A stretch of DNA of 12,291 nt from an uncultured Asticcacaulis sp. (GCA_946480525.1 CAMLLA010000086.1:1-12291), one strand, 5' to 3'; counted from the first letter of the stretch, positions 1 to 6,053 are shown. A program made the numbers and translations. The notes: generated by a model from the letters alone, not told the origin.

Positions 1-1
1 G

Positions 2-172
2 GCGGAACGCATCTGCACGCCGTGGTATGAAGGCTCAGAGTTCGACGTTCCAGGCGATGCCCGCGACCAATATCTGTTCGATCAATACTGGCCGCGTGAG
101 AATGTTGTCGCTGCGGCGCCGGTATCGACCACGCCGACGCCGGCACGCGCTGCCGATCCCGTTCGGAACTGA
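2..172 (+). CDS. 3' end of an unrecognised protein-coding gene (partial)
   Basis: An open frame enters from the left edge and stops with TGA at 170-172, giving the last 56 residues of a protein whose start lies outside the window. The segment is soluble-looking: it begins near AERICTPWYEGSEFDVPGD, continues with an aromatic and acidic stretch (DQYLFDQYWP), and ends in a low-complexity Ala/Pro/Thr tail. I do not recognise the family. A strong plus-strand terminator follows 19 bases after the stop, which supports this frame as the real end of a transcribed gene. A competing frame opening at 27 on the same strand runs through the terminator hairpin and is rejected. There is no membrane segment in the visible part, and no function can be assigned. 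Confidence 0.6.
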   Translation, partial: AERICTPWYEGSEFDVPGDARDQYLFDQYWPRENVVAAAPVSTTPTPARAADPVRN

Positions 173-191
173 TTTCAACATCATTCACGTG

Positions 192-222
192 AAAACGCCC
201 GGCATCTCGCCGGGCGTTTTTT
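192..222 (+). terminator. Rho-independent terminator of the partial upstream gene
   Basis: A perfect 12-bp inverted repeat, AAAACGCCCGGC at 192-203 and its complement at 209-220, encloses a 5-base loop (ATCTC) and runs into six T residues at 217-222. It lies 19 bases after the stop at 172 on the same strand, the usual position for an intrinsic terminator. The A-rich 5' arm could also work for minus-strand transcripts, but that strand has its own terminator at 241-266. Confidence 0.92.
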
Positions 223-240
223 GTTTTCGGAATGCTGGCA

Positions 241-266
241 TAAAAAAGCCCCGCCAGGGCGGGGCT
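241..266 (-). terminator. Rho-independent terminator of the lipoprotein gene
   Basis: Read on the minus strand, AGCCCCGCC, a 2-base loop (CT) and GGCGGGGCT form a 9-bp, very GC-rich hairpin at 247-266, and a six-T run at 242-247 follows. It ends the transcript of the minus-strand lipoprotein gene that stops at 353. With the plus-strand terminator at 192-222 it makes a pair of back-to-back terminators between convergent genes. Confidence 0.9.
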
Positions 267-300
267 CCAAATTGCTGTTCTGCCTAGGTTAGTGTTTGTC

Positions 301-344
301 GCGATATTAAGCCAAAAACCGCTACACACTTTTTGGCATATCGC
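301..344 (-). repeat. Long inverted repeat (15-bp stem) after the lipoprotein gene
   Basis: GCGATAT at 301-307 pairs with ATATCGC at 338-344, and GCCAAAAA at 311-318 pairs with TTTTTGGC at 330-337. The stem has 15 pairs with one 3-base bulge (308-310) and an 11-base loop (319-329). It starts 8 bases beyond the stop codon at 353 in the direction of transcription, ahead of the true terminator at 241-266. The TTTTTGGC arm is followed by more stem and not by a free U tract, so this is not a standard terminator. It could protect the mRNA 3' end or bind a protein as a DNA palindrome; the sequence does not decide. Confidence 0.7.
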
Positions 345-352
345 TCTACCGC

Positions 353-748
353 TTAGTTGTAGCCGGTATAGGAATTGCGGAAGTTGCGGTCCGTGCGGCC
401 GGCATCGCGCGGCACCGGATCATTGCTGGTGCAGCTTTCGGGACGGCGCTCACCCAGGGTCACGCCCATGCCTGCCGAAGTCTTGTCATCCGCGTTCTGG
501 GCCGTCACGGTGACCTTGCGGCCATCGGTATTCAGGTGGGTTTCGGTGCCTGTACCACTGTCATAGGTCATGACCTGCGGCGCCTTGCCATTCTCACCTT
601 CGAAGGCAGCAACGCACGCAGCGGCACGTTCCGAAGCCGAACGCGTTTCACGGTATTCAACCCGGCGCGTTTGATAGGTGGCACAGCCGGCCAGGCTTAC
701 AATCATACCCAGGCTCAGCCCAGCTACGATAAGTTTCGACGCGTTCAT
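353..748 (-). CDS. Small predicted lipoprotein of unknown function
   Basis: A 131-residue protein with a lipoprotein signal: a short N-terminus with one Lys (MNASK), a hydrophobic core, and a lipobox LAGC with the acylated Cys at residue 22. It should be exported by Sec, lipid-modified and held in the outer or inner membrane. The mature part (ATYQTRRVEYRETRSASERA and onward) is polar, with two further Cys residues (in ACVAAF and ESCTS) that could form a disulfide, and an Asn/Arg/Tyr-rich C-terminus. I chose the ATG at 748 because the lipobox falls at the normal distance and a GGGGGA ribosome site lies just upstream; the frame stays open to 817, but that extension would bury the signal peptide. 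It is a single-gene unit with its own promoter and terminator. Family not recognised. Confidence 0.85.
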   Translation of the reverse strand: MNASKLIVAGLSLGMIVSLAGCATYQTRRVEYRETRSASERAAACVAAFEGENGKAPQVMTYDSGTGTETHLNTDGRKVTVTAQNADDKTSAGMGVTLGERRPESCTSNDPVPRDAGRTDRNFRNSYTGYN

Positions 749-783
749 GCAATCCCCCGCACAGCTGGTTCGTGAAAACTTAG

Positions 784-811
784 TTAATACGCGACAATGG
801 CACATTTTCAA
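784..811 (-). promoter_or_regulatory. Predicted promoter of the lipoprotein gene
   Basis: On the minus strand a -35-like TTGAAA (811-806) and a -10-like TATTAA (789-784) are separated by 16 bases, which puts the start site near 777, about 30 bases ahead of the ATG at 748. It is the best sigma-70-type match in the 160-base gap between the lipoprotein gene and yebC. Confidence 0.55.
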
Positions 812-908
812 CGGCAATCAAAGCCTTGAAAGACGGCGGCGGTTAAAATGGCGTCCCTTGCGTGCCCTTATGGTCACGTTCCCCCCGCCACCTCACCGCC
901 CACGCGAA

Positions 909-1667
909 TTACATGCCCAGGGCTTCCAGCTCTTCGTCGCTGATTTCAAAGTTGCCGAAGACATTTTGCACGTCGTCGTCGTCATTGAGCGCGTCGATAA
1001 GCTTCATCAGCGTACGCGCCTGATCGCCGGACACCGGATTGGTCGACTGCGGCTTCCATACGAAACCGGTCGACTTGGGGTCGCCCAGGAGCTTGGTCAG
1101 GTTTTCGGTGACCTCGTTGAGATCTTCGAACGCGGTATAGATGGTATGGCCGCCATCTTCCTCATCCGTATCCGTTTCGACATCGGCGGCGCCGGCTTCG
1201 ATGGCGGCTTCGAACACCTTGTCGGCGCTGCCGGCTTTCAGCGGATACTTGATCTCGCCCAGGCGGTCGAACATGAAGCTCACCGAACCGGTATCGGACA
1301 ACTGGCCACCGTACTTGGTGAACAGGCTGCGGACATTGCCGGCGGAGCGGTTGCGGTTGTCGGTCAGGACTTCGACAATCAGACCGACGCCGCCGGGCGC
1401 ACGGCCTTCATAGCGGATGTCTTCCATGCTGTCGGCTTCGCCCGACGCACCCTTCTTGATGGCGCGTTCGATATTGTCCTTGGGCATGGATTCGGCCTTG
1501 GCCATGGCGACGGCCAGGCGCAGGCGGGAATTCATGGCCGGATCGGGCAGACCCATCTTGGCGGCGACGGTGATGTCGCGCGACAGCTTGGAAAACAGCT
1601 TGGAACGGACGGCGTCGGCGCGTCCCTTCTTGTGCATGATATTCTTGAACTTACTGTGGCCAGCCAT
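909..1667 (-). CDS. yebC: YebC/PmpR family protein (TACO1-type translation factor / regulator)
   Basis: A 252-residue protein of the usual family length. It begins with the diagnostic [14 protein letters not shown] and carries the family's conserved blocks: the N-terminal basic three-helix domain ([15 protein letters not shown]), then [32 protein letters not shown] and [12 protein letters not shown]. Members have been described as transcriptional regulators (PmpR) and, for bacterial YebC and mitochondrial TACO1, as ribosome-associated factors that ease translation of difficult proline-containing stretches. It is cytoplasmic. I start at the ATG at 1667 because the family begins with MAGHSK; two extra codons (Met-Ile) are possible upstream. 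In many bacteria yebC lies beside ruvC; here it follows the YmdB-type gene with a terminator between, so it probably has its own promoter. A run of four Asp residues (DDDD) sits in the C-terminal domain. Confidence 0.95.
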   Translation of the reverse strand: MAGHSKFKNIMHKKGRADAVRSKLFSKLSRDITVAAKMGLPDPAMNSRLRLAVAMAKAESMPKDNIERAIKKGASGEADSMEDIRYEGRAPGGVGLIVEVLTDNRNRSAGNVRSLFTKYGGQLSDTGSVSFMFDRLGEIKYPLKAGSADKVFEAAIEAGAADVETDTDEEDGGHTIYTAFEDLNEVTENLTKLLGDPKSTGFVWKPQSTNPVSGDQARTLMKLIDALNDDDDVQNVFGNFEISDEELEALGM

Positions 1668-1724
1668 AATCATCTCACAAGATGTCCCGGCTGCGCCGAT
1701 CCTCTTGTGTCCCTTGGTATCGAG

Positions 1725-1759
1725 AAAAAGTCACCCGGGGCGGCCCGTCGAGACTTTTT
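1725..1759 (-). terminator. Rho-independent terminator between the YmdB-type gene and yebC
   Basis: AAAAAGTC (1725-1732) and GACTTTTT (1752-1759) are perfect complements. Between them CGGG and CCCG add a second short stem. Read on the minus strand, GACTTTTT ends the hairpin with a five-T run. It sits 79 bases after the stop of the YmdB-type gene and so probably ends that operon before yebC starts. The structure is symmetric and another six-T run lies at 1763-1768, so it may work in both directions. Confidence 0.75.
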
Positions 1760-1838
1760 CGCTTTTTTGGTGAACGCGCTGCGTAAGCACCGCGAATGGA
1801 TCGCGGTTTCTAGCTCGTCAGCCCGACTTTGTCACCAC

Positions 1839-2678
1839 TCAAACAGCGGTCAGCGTGGCGACCTGCGGGATGACTTCCTTCAGCCGTCCACCAACCCGGA
1901 TGGGCTCGATACGCAGGGCAAGTCCCGTCTTGTCGTCGCTTTCGACATAGACGCCGCAAATGGTCGCGGGCCCTGAGGCAGGCTTGTAGCGCTCACGCGA
2001 AATCCGCGTCGTAAAGCGGCGCAGCGGCTCTTCCTTGTCCATGCCGATGACGCTGTCGTAGTCGGCACAGGCGCCTGCATCGGTCTGGTAGGCCGTGCCG
2101 CTGGGCAGGATTTGCGTATCGGCCGTCGGCACGTGGGTGTGCGTGCCGATGACCAGCGTCGCCCGGCCATCGCAGAAATGTCCCATGGCCATCTTTTCAG
2201 ACGTCGCCTCGCAATGCATGTCGACCACCACAGCGTCGGCGGCAAGACCCAGCGGGCAGGCTTCGAGTTCCTTGTCGACCGCCGCGAACGGGTCGTCCAT
2301 CGACGCCATATGCACCAGGCCGAGCACATTCATGACCAGGATGCGTTTGCCGGAACGCGTTTCGAACAGGTTCGATCCCCGCCCCGGCGCATCGGCCAGA
2401 GGTGGATAGTTGACCGGCCGGATCAGGCGTGGTTCGCGCACGATATAGGTCAGGGCTTCCTTCTGGTCCCACGAATGGTTGCCAAGCGTCAGGCAGTCGG
2501 CGCCGGCGTCGAACAGTTCACGCGCCGAATTTTCGGAAATGCCGAAACCGCCAGACGCATTTTCCGCATTGACGATAACGAATTCGAGATCAAGCTGACG
2601 GCGCAGGCCGGGAAGGTACTCTGCCAGGGCTTCGCGCCCCGCGCGCCCGACGACGTCACCAAAGAAGGCAATTCTCAT
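1839..2678 (-). CDS. ymdB: YmdB-family (TIGR00282) metallophosphoesterase, probable 2',3'-cyclic nucleotide phosphodiesterase
   Basis: A 279-residue protein matching the YmdB-type calcineurin-like phosphoesterases. The di-metal ligands are all visible at family positions: D8 in GDVVG, E39 and N40 in NAEN, N67 and H68 in GNH, H155 in DMHCEATSEK, and H180 and H182 in THTH. Bacillus YmdB hydrolyses 2',3'-cAMP, affects RNA turnover and biofilm formation, and binds two metal ions. By homology this is a soluble cytoplasmic phosphodiesterase; its substrate in this organism is not known. The ATG at 2678 has AGGA upstream and lies 26 bases after the cyclo-ligase stop, so the two genes are probably one operon. 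The pairing with the cyclo-ligase is common in alphaproteobacteria. Confidence 0.93.
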   Translation of the reverse strand: MRIAFFGDVVGRAGREALAEYLPGLRRQLDLEFVIVNAENASGGFGISENSARELFDAGADCLTLGNHSWDQKEALTYIVREPRLIRPVNYPPLADAPGRGSNLFETRSGKRILVMNVLGLVHMASMDDPFAAVDKELEACPLGLAADAVVVDMHCEATSEKMAMGHFCDGRATLVIGTHTHVPTADTQILPSGTAYQTDAGACADYDSVIGMDKEEPLRRFTTRISRERYKPASGPATICGVYVESDDKTGLALRIEPIRVGGRLKEVIPQVATLTAV

Positions 2679-2704
2679 AAATTCAAATCCTGGCCAGGGG
2701 CGCC

Positions 2705-3298
2705 CTATGCAGATGGTTCTGCCCCAACCAGACCCAGTTCGGTAAACATAACATCAATCGGCTGATCATGCACTTCAAACGGTATTTCAGCAAGTTCCTG
2801 CCCTGAATACGCGATTCCAACGGCATTGATGGCCTTGCGCGCCCGCAGGGCTTCAAGCGCCCGGTCGTAATAGCCGCCGCCATAGCCGAGACGCCGTCCG
2901 GTACGGTCAAAAGCCAGCATGGGCAGAAGCACGATGTCCGGATCAATCTCCTCGGCGCTGTCGACTGGCTGACGAATATCGAACGGCCCCAGGATCAGGC
3001 TGTCGCCAATCGCGAACTGGCGGAAGACCATGCGGAAGCCTTCTTCGCTGGGTACCAGCGCCGGCAGGCACAGGGTATGGCCGCGCGACTGAAAGGCCTG
3101 CATCAGCGGAAAGGGATTGATCTCGGACTGGATCGGATAGTAGCCGGCGATAACGGCGCGGACATCGGGCCATTCACCGGCATTGAAGGCGGCGGACACG
3201 GTTTCGGCCAGCATATCGCCCGCCAGGGGCTCGGCCGAAGCCATCGCGGCGCGGCGCCGCTTCATCTCATTGCGCAGGAGCGGTTTGGGATCGTGCAT
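2705..3298 (-). CDS. ygfA: 5-formyltetrahydrofolate cyclo-ligase (methenyl-THF synthetase)
   Basis: A 197-residue protein of the 5-FCL family (YgfA/Fau/MTHFS). The enzyme converts 5-formyl-THF to 5,10-methenyl-THF using ATP in the cytoplasm and returns stored folate to one-carbon metabolism. The signature LLPMLAFDRTGRRLGYGGGY, followed by YDRAL, is at residues 124-148. The N-terminal basic segment (KPLLRNEMKRRRAAM) is typical for the ATP-binding part, and YYPIQSEI (53-60) fits the folate side. I chose the ATG at 3298; the frame is open to 3406, but that extension enters the region between this gene and the 6S RNA and would overlap the candidate terminator. The ribosome site is weak. Lying downstream of a 6S RNA gene is the known alphaproteobacterial order and supports both calls. 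Confidence 0.93.
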   Translation of the reverse strand: MHDPKPLLRNEMKRRRAAMASAEPLAGDMLAETVSAAFNAGEWPDVRAVIAGYYPIQSEINPFPLMQAFQSRGHTLCLPALVPSEEGFRMVFRQFAIGDSLILGPFDIRQPVDSAEEIDPDIVLLPMLAFDRTGRRLGYGGGYYDRALEALRARKAINAVGIAYSGQELAEIPFEVHDQPIDVMFTELGLVGAEPSA

Positions 3299-3385
3299 GG
3301 GGTGCTTTTTACTTGGCAATACATTTTGCGCAAGTCGTCTGACGCGCGGAGCGGGCGAAAGCATGGCGGCGCGCGTTTTTAACCC

Positions 3386-3406
3386 AGAAAAATGTGGCGG
3401 CGCCAC
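3386..3406 (-). terminator. Candidate weak terminator behind the 6S RNA gene
   Basis: On the minus strand GTGGC (3406-3402), a three-base loop and GCCAC (3398-3394) form a short GC-rich hairpin followed by ATTTTTCT. It lies between the 6S RNA and the cyclo-ligase. The 5-bp stem is short, so some read-through into the cyclo-ligase is likely; cotranscription of 6S RNA with the downstream folate gene is known in other bacteria. Confidence 0.45.
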
Positions 3407-3441
3407 GAATGAACCGTTGCGATGCGTTTAAATCCACTCAG

Positions 3442-3457
3442 ACCTGACTAGTCAGGT
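3442..3457. repeat. 16-bp perfect palindrome next to the 6S RNA 3' end
   Basis: ACCTGACTAGTCAGGT reads the same on both strands. It lies just beyond the modelled 3' end of the 6S RNA on the minus strand. It may be a 3' hairpin or processing signal of the RNA precursor, or a protein site. CTGACT also recurs inside the RNA gene, so alternative pairings are possible. Confidence 0.6.
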
Positions 3458-3459
3458 GG

Positions 3460-3615
3460 GGACCATGTGATAGAAACCACGGTCTCAGTCAGGGACAGTC
3501 CCCGTTCTAAGAGATTAAGGTCAGAAGGATTAGGTGATCGCTGACGTGAGCCGCAGCAAGACCCGCCGGGATTGAACATAGGGCCGGAGCCCATCGAACT
3601 CAAGAGGCAGTGCGG
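3460..3615 (-). ncRNA. ssrS: 6S RNA (SsrS) candidate
   Basis: This is a non-coding stretch at the place where alphaproteobacteria usually keep 6S RNA, upstream of the cyclo-ligase on the same strand. The minus strand folds into the 6S plan. An 11-nt apical arm (3564-3554 with 3543-3533) surrounds a 10-base loop. A large unpaired central bubble (3573-3565 and 3532-3508) follows. GUUC (3577-3574) with GAAC (3507-3504) closes the bubble, and an interrupted C/G-rich closing helix lies outside. 6S RNA binds sigma-70 RNA polymerase by imitating an open promoter and represses transcription when nutrients run out. A local alternative hairpin with a UCCG (UNCG-type) loop at 3592-3581 is stable only as minus-strand RNA. 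Both ends are approximate. Identification rests on position and hand folding, not on a covariance search. Confidence 0.68.
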
Positions 3616-3618
3616 ACA

Positions 3619-3647
3619 AAGTCGTAAAAGTGTCGTGAGACGCTCAA
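3619..3647 (-). promoter_or_regulatory. Candidate promoter of the 6S RNA gene
   Basis: On the minus strand a -35-like TTGAGC (3647-3642) is followed after 17 bases by a weak -10-like CGACTT (3624-3619), with the overlapping TACGAC as an alternative. A start near 3612 fits the modelled 5' end of the RNA. It lies back to back with the plus-strand promoter of the exchanger, with only two bases between the two -35 elements. Confidence 0.4.
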
Positions 3648-3649
3648 TC

Positions 3650-3677
3650 TTGACTTCCCTCGCCCGCTTCGTCATAC
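3650..3677 (+). promoter_or_regulatory. Predicted promoter of the riboswitch-exchanger transcript
   Basis: TTGACT at 3650-3655 and TCATAC at 3672-3677 are separated by 16 bases. The predicted start near 3684 lies immediately before the riboswitch aptamer, so the leader begins with the aptamer's first stem. This is the expected layout for a riboswitch-controlled gene. Confidence 0.6.
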
Positions 3678-3684
3678 ACGCGCC

Positions 3685-3805
3685 ACTGTCATTGGGGAGT
3701 AGCCGACGCCCGCGCATTCATTCGCGCAAGGGCGCCGCCAGCGTCAACACACTTGGACCCGCAGGTCCATGGCGCAGGCATCAGCAGGCAAGACCTTTGG
3801 TCAGG
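3685..3805 (+). promoter_or_regulatory. yybP-ykoY (Mn2+-sensing) riboswitch aptamer
   Basis: The defining conserved blocks occur in order and at the right distances: GGGGAGTAGCC at 3694-3704, GTCAACACACTTGG at 3743-3756 and GCAAGACCTTTGG at 3788-3800. Between them are local stems of the four-way junction: GCCCGCGC with GCGC-AA-GGGC at 3708-3733, and GGACC-CGCA-GGTCC at 3755-3768. GCC at 3702-3704 can pair with GGC at 3787-3789. The yybP-ykoY class binds Mn2+ and usually switches on Mn exporters such as MntP or other cation-transport genes. Here it lies in the leader of a CaCA-type exchanger. The ends of the outer stem are approximate. Confidence 0.88.
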
Positions 3806-3817
3806 AATACGACGCCT

Positions 3818-3867
3818 TGCCGGGCGAGCCGTATTTCTGCGCCAATTGGTTCAAACGCTTGCCCGGC
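3818..3867 (+). promoter_or_regulatory. Probable expression platform: 11-bp helix ahead of the exchanger start
   Basis: GCCGGGCGAGC (3818-3828) pairs with GCTTGCCCGGC (3857-3867) over 11 consecutive positions with one G-U wobble, leaving a 28-base loop. The 3' arm ends two bases before the AGGA ribosome site at 3870-3873. No T run follows, so this is not an intrinsic terminator; control of translation initiation by exposing or stacking against the ribosome site is more likely. That it is the riboswitch output is inferred from position. Confidence 0.5.
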
Positions 3868-3878
3868 CCAGGACGACC

Positions 3879-4868
3879 ATGATCCTCACCCTCAGCCTGT
3901 TCCTTGGATCGGCGATCGCCATCTATCTGGCATGCGAGTATTTCGTAAACGGCATCGAATGGTGCGGCCAGCACCTCAGGCTCGGCGCGACCGCCGTCGG
4001 CAGCGTGCTGGCAGCATTTGGCACCGCCCTGCCGGAATCGGCGGTCACCTTCACCGCCGTTGTCTTCGGCCAGACACCCGAACAGAAAGACATCGGCGTC
4101 GGCGCCGCCATGGGCGGTCCGCTGGTGCTGGCGACCATTGCTTACGGCATTGTCGGCCTGACCTGGTGGCTCAACCGCGGCCGCCTCAAGACATCGGGGC
4201 ACATTATCGACGCCGACGGCCGGGCCCTGGCCAAGGATCAGCTGGCCTTCCTGTGTCTCTTCGTCGTCAAGGTGGCGCTGGGTCTGATCGCCTTTGCCTG
4301 GAAGCCCTGGCTGGGCGTCATGTTCCTGGCCGCCTATGCCTTTTACGTGTGGCGCGAAATCCGGTCGGGGCAGGATGGCGCCGAAACCGAAGGCCTGGAA
4401 CCACTGAAGCTCAGGCCATCAAAGCCGGGTATGACATGGGCCGTGCTTCAGGTGGGCCTCGCGCTGCTGGTCATCGCCGGAGCCTCGCACCTCTTCGTCA
4501 GCCAGCTTGACGCCATAGGCACGTTCGCCGGGCTGTCCCCTCATCTGACCGCCCTGCTGTTGAGCCCGGTCGCGACGGAGCTGCCGGAAACCATGAACGC
4601 CATCATCTGGGTGCGTCAGGGCAAGGCCAAACTGGCCCTCGCCAATATTTCCGGCGCCATGATGATCCAGGCGAGCATCCCTTCGGCGCTTGGCCTGTTC
4701 TTCACGCCATGGCGGTTCGACACGACCCTATTTGTATCGGGACTGGTCACCGGACTGGCGATGATCGTCATGCTGGTCGTGTTTCGGCGTGGCCGGATGG
4801 ACGCCCGGGCGCTGGCCGCCGTAGGGCTGCTCTACAGCCTTTTCGTCGGCTGGCTGGTTCTTGGTTGA
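3879..4868 (+). CDS. CaCA-family cation exchanger, probable Mn2+/Ca2+ exporter
   Basis: A 329-residue inner-membrane protein of the Ca2+/cation antiporter superfamily, with about ten hydrophobic segments in two inverted halves separated by a polar loop near residues 160-185. The alpha-repeat signatures are GTALPESAVT at 48-57 (catalytic E53) and VATELPETMNA at 231-241 (E237). The second part of each alpha repeat departs from the GNxxGSN pattern of classical exchangers: GVGAAMGGP at 73-81 and ANISGAMMIQ at 255-264. I chose the ATG at 3879 with AGGA 5 bases upstream; the longer open frame back to 3753 would translate the riboswitch and is rejected. With a Mn2+ riboswitch in its leader, the likely role is export of Mn2+, or of Ca2+ and Mn2+, by exchange with H+ or Na+. 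Substrate is inferred. Confidence 0.9.
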   Translation: MILTLSLFLGSAIAIYLACEYFVNGIEWCGQHLRLGATAVGSVLAAFGTALPESAVTFTAVVFGQTPEQKDIGVGAAMGGPLVLATIAYGIVGLTWWLNRGRLKTSGHIIDADGRALAKDQLAFLCLFVVKVALGLIAFAWKPWLGVMFLAAYAFYVWREIRSGQDGAETEGLEPLKLRPSKPGMTWAVLQVGLALLVIAGASHLFVSQLDAIGTFAGLSPHLTALLLSPVATELPETMNAIIWVRQGKAKLALANISGAMMIQASIPSALGLFFTPWRFDTTLFVSGLVTGLAMIVMLVVFRRGRMDARALAAVGLLYSLFVGWLVLG

Positions 4869-4895
4869 TGGCCAGACTTTGAACTGCATGGCGTC

Positions 4896-6053
4896 TTATC
4901 CCCAATCGTCCAAGGCTACGCCCTCGACATTGACGAGGCTGTCTTCGAAGTCGACCAGAATGTCGCAGTATTCGGTGGGCGTCAGACGCAGATGCTTCAT
5001 TTTGCCGCCCATGCGATACGACCAGAACGAGCCGATGTGGCCCAGCACGCCCATGCACTCGCCCAGACCGAAGAACATCGACGGGCCGTCAAGCAGAAAT
5101 TTACGGAACGGCGCGGGATCCTGGCCTTCGATCAGCGCCTTGTAGGCGTTATCATAGACGTCCAGCGTCCGGCGGGTGTTGAGGATGGCGGTGATGATCT
5201 GCTTCGACAGACGAGTCGGCGCCGTCCTCAGATAATCCCGGGTCCCTTCGTCGGCAGGGCCGAGCGGACGATATTCCGACAACCCCTTTACGACACGGCC
5301 GATTTCCGCCTGCAACGCAGTCTGACGCCACTTGAAGTACAGGAAGCCCCGCCACGAGAACATGCCTTCGGCGAACTCTTCCGTGCTCATGCGGAAGGTC
5401 TGGCGCAGAGGCTCGAGGTCGGCGTCGAGATTGTTGGCGAGAATCTTGGAGGTCAGCTTGATCGCCGCAACCTCCATGCCCTCACCGCACGCCGCAAGGA
5501 CCAGCCGGCGGATTTCCTCGTTGGTAAAGGTCGCCATATCTTCCAGGTCGCGCGGCGAAATCTTCAGATAACAGGCCGCCGGCCGGAAATCGAAACGCGC
5601 CAGATGTTCGCGAACCAGAAAGGGATCGAGCGACGGAATGTCGTCAAGATGCCTCAGCAGCTGGACGTCCAGGCTGGCATTGGGGTTTTCAACGTTGAAA
5701 TAGGAACGCGCGAACGCGTCGAAGCCGATCTGGTTGACGAAGATCGACCGGCCGCCCAGGCGCAGGTCGTTGGCGTCGAACGGCAGGATAACCTTGGTGA
5801 CGGTACGGCGAGGCTTGCTGAACAAGTCGCGTTCGTTGGCCCGCAGCGTGTGCTTGATCAGCAGGGCGCGGTTGAGCGTCGAGTTGCGGAAGAAGGGCTG
5901 CGAAGCATATCCGTCTTCGCGCGAGCTGGTCATGGAAATCTGCGCCAGATTGAGGACGCGGCTGGTCGATGCCGTCTCGCCGAGATTGGCCAGGTTACGA
6001 ATATCGCCGGTGGCGGTGTTTGCGGACTTGCCATAGGCGGCGCGGGCGTTCAT
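4896..6053 (-). CDS. Conserved-looking 385-residue protein, function unknown
   Basis: A complete frame with the usual codon pattern of its neighbours; I do not recognise the family. The protein looks soluble, with no signal peptide and no clear membrane segment. The N-terminus is Ala/Thr/Asn-rich (ARAAYGKSANTATGDIRNLA). A basic segment follows (FSKPRRTVTKVILPFDAND), then a mostly helical middle with alternating acidic and basic residues. Aromatic and Gly-rich stretches (MFSWRGFLYFKWRQ; PSMFFGLGECMGVLGHIGSF) lie in the second half, and the end is acidic (DDWG). The ATG at 6053 has GGAG upstream; an in-frame GTG at 6083 would add 10 residues. The stop lies only 27 bases from the convergent exchanger gene, and an 88-base gap to the ferredoxin start holds divergent promoters. 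Neighbours give no clear functional hint. Confidence 0.82.
   Translation of the reverse strand: MNARAAYGKSANTATGDIRNLANLGETASTSRVLNLAQISMTSSREDGYASQPFFRNSTLNRALLIKHTLRANERDLFSKPRRTVTKVILPFDANDLRLGGRSIFVNQIGFDAFARSYFNVENPNASLDVQLLRHLDDIPSLDPFLVREHLARFDFRPAACYLKISPRDLEDMATFTNEEIRRLVLAACGEGMEVAAIKLTSKILANNLDADLEPLRQTFRMSTEEFAEGMFSWRGFLYFKWRQTALQAEIGRVVKGLSEYRPLGPADEGTRDYLRTAPTRLSKQIITAILNTRRTLDVYDNAYKALIEGQDPAPFRKFLLDGPSMFFGLGECMGVLGHIGSFWSYRMGGKMKHLRLTPTEYCDILVDFEDSLVNVEGVALDDWG

Noticed and set aside
678..1976. A 432-residue plus-strand open frame
   Set aside because: It runs antisense to yebC and part of the YmdB-type gene, crosses a terminator hairpin, and has the composition of a GC-rich shadow frame.
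3299..3406. A 36-residue N-terminal extension of the cyclo-ligase
   Set aside because: It would extend beyond the family's usual length into the spacer and over the candidate 6S terminator. The start at 3298 gives the expected 197 residues.
3430..3680. tmRNA, RNase P RNA or SRP RNA as the identity of the structured region
   Set aside because: No tag-peptide frame or acceptor/T-arm pair for a permuted tmRNA, no conserved RNase P core, and no SRP Alu or GGAA-tetraloop signature. A 6S fold and gene order fit better.
3753..3878. A 42-residue N-terminal extension of the exchanger
   Set aside because: The extension would translate the riboswitch aptamer and expression platform. The ATG at 3879 has a good ribosome site and begins with a normal membrane segment.
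3572..4510. A 312-residue plus-strand frame overlapping the exchanger
   Set aside because: It is a different frame over the promoter, riboswitch and exchanger gene, and is rich in Arg/Pro/His with no domain. The overlapping frame encodes clear CaCA motifs.
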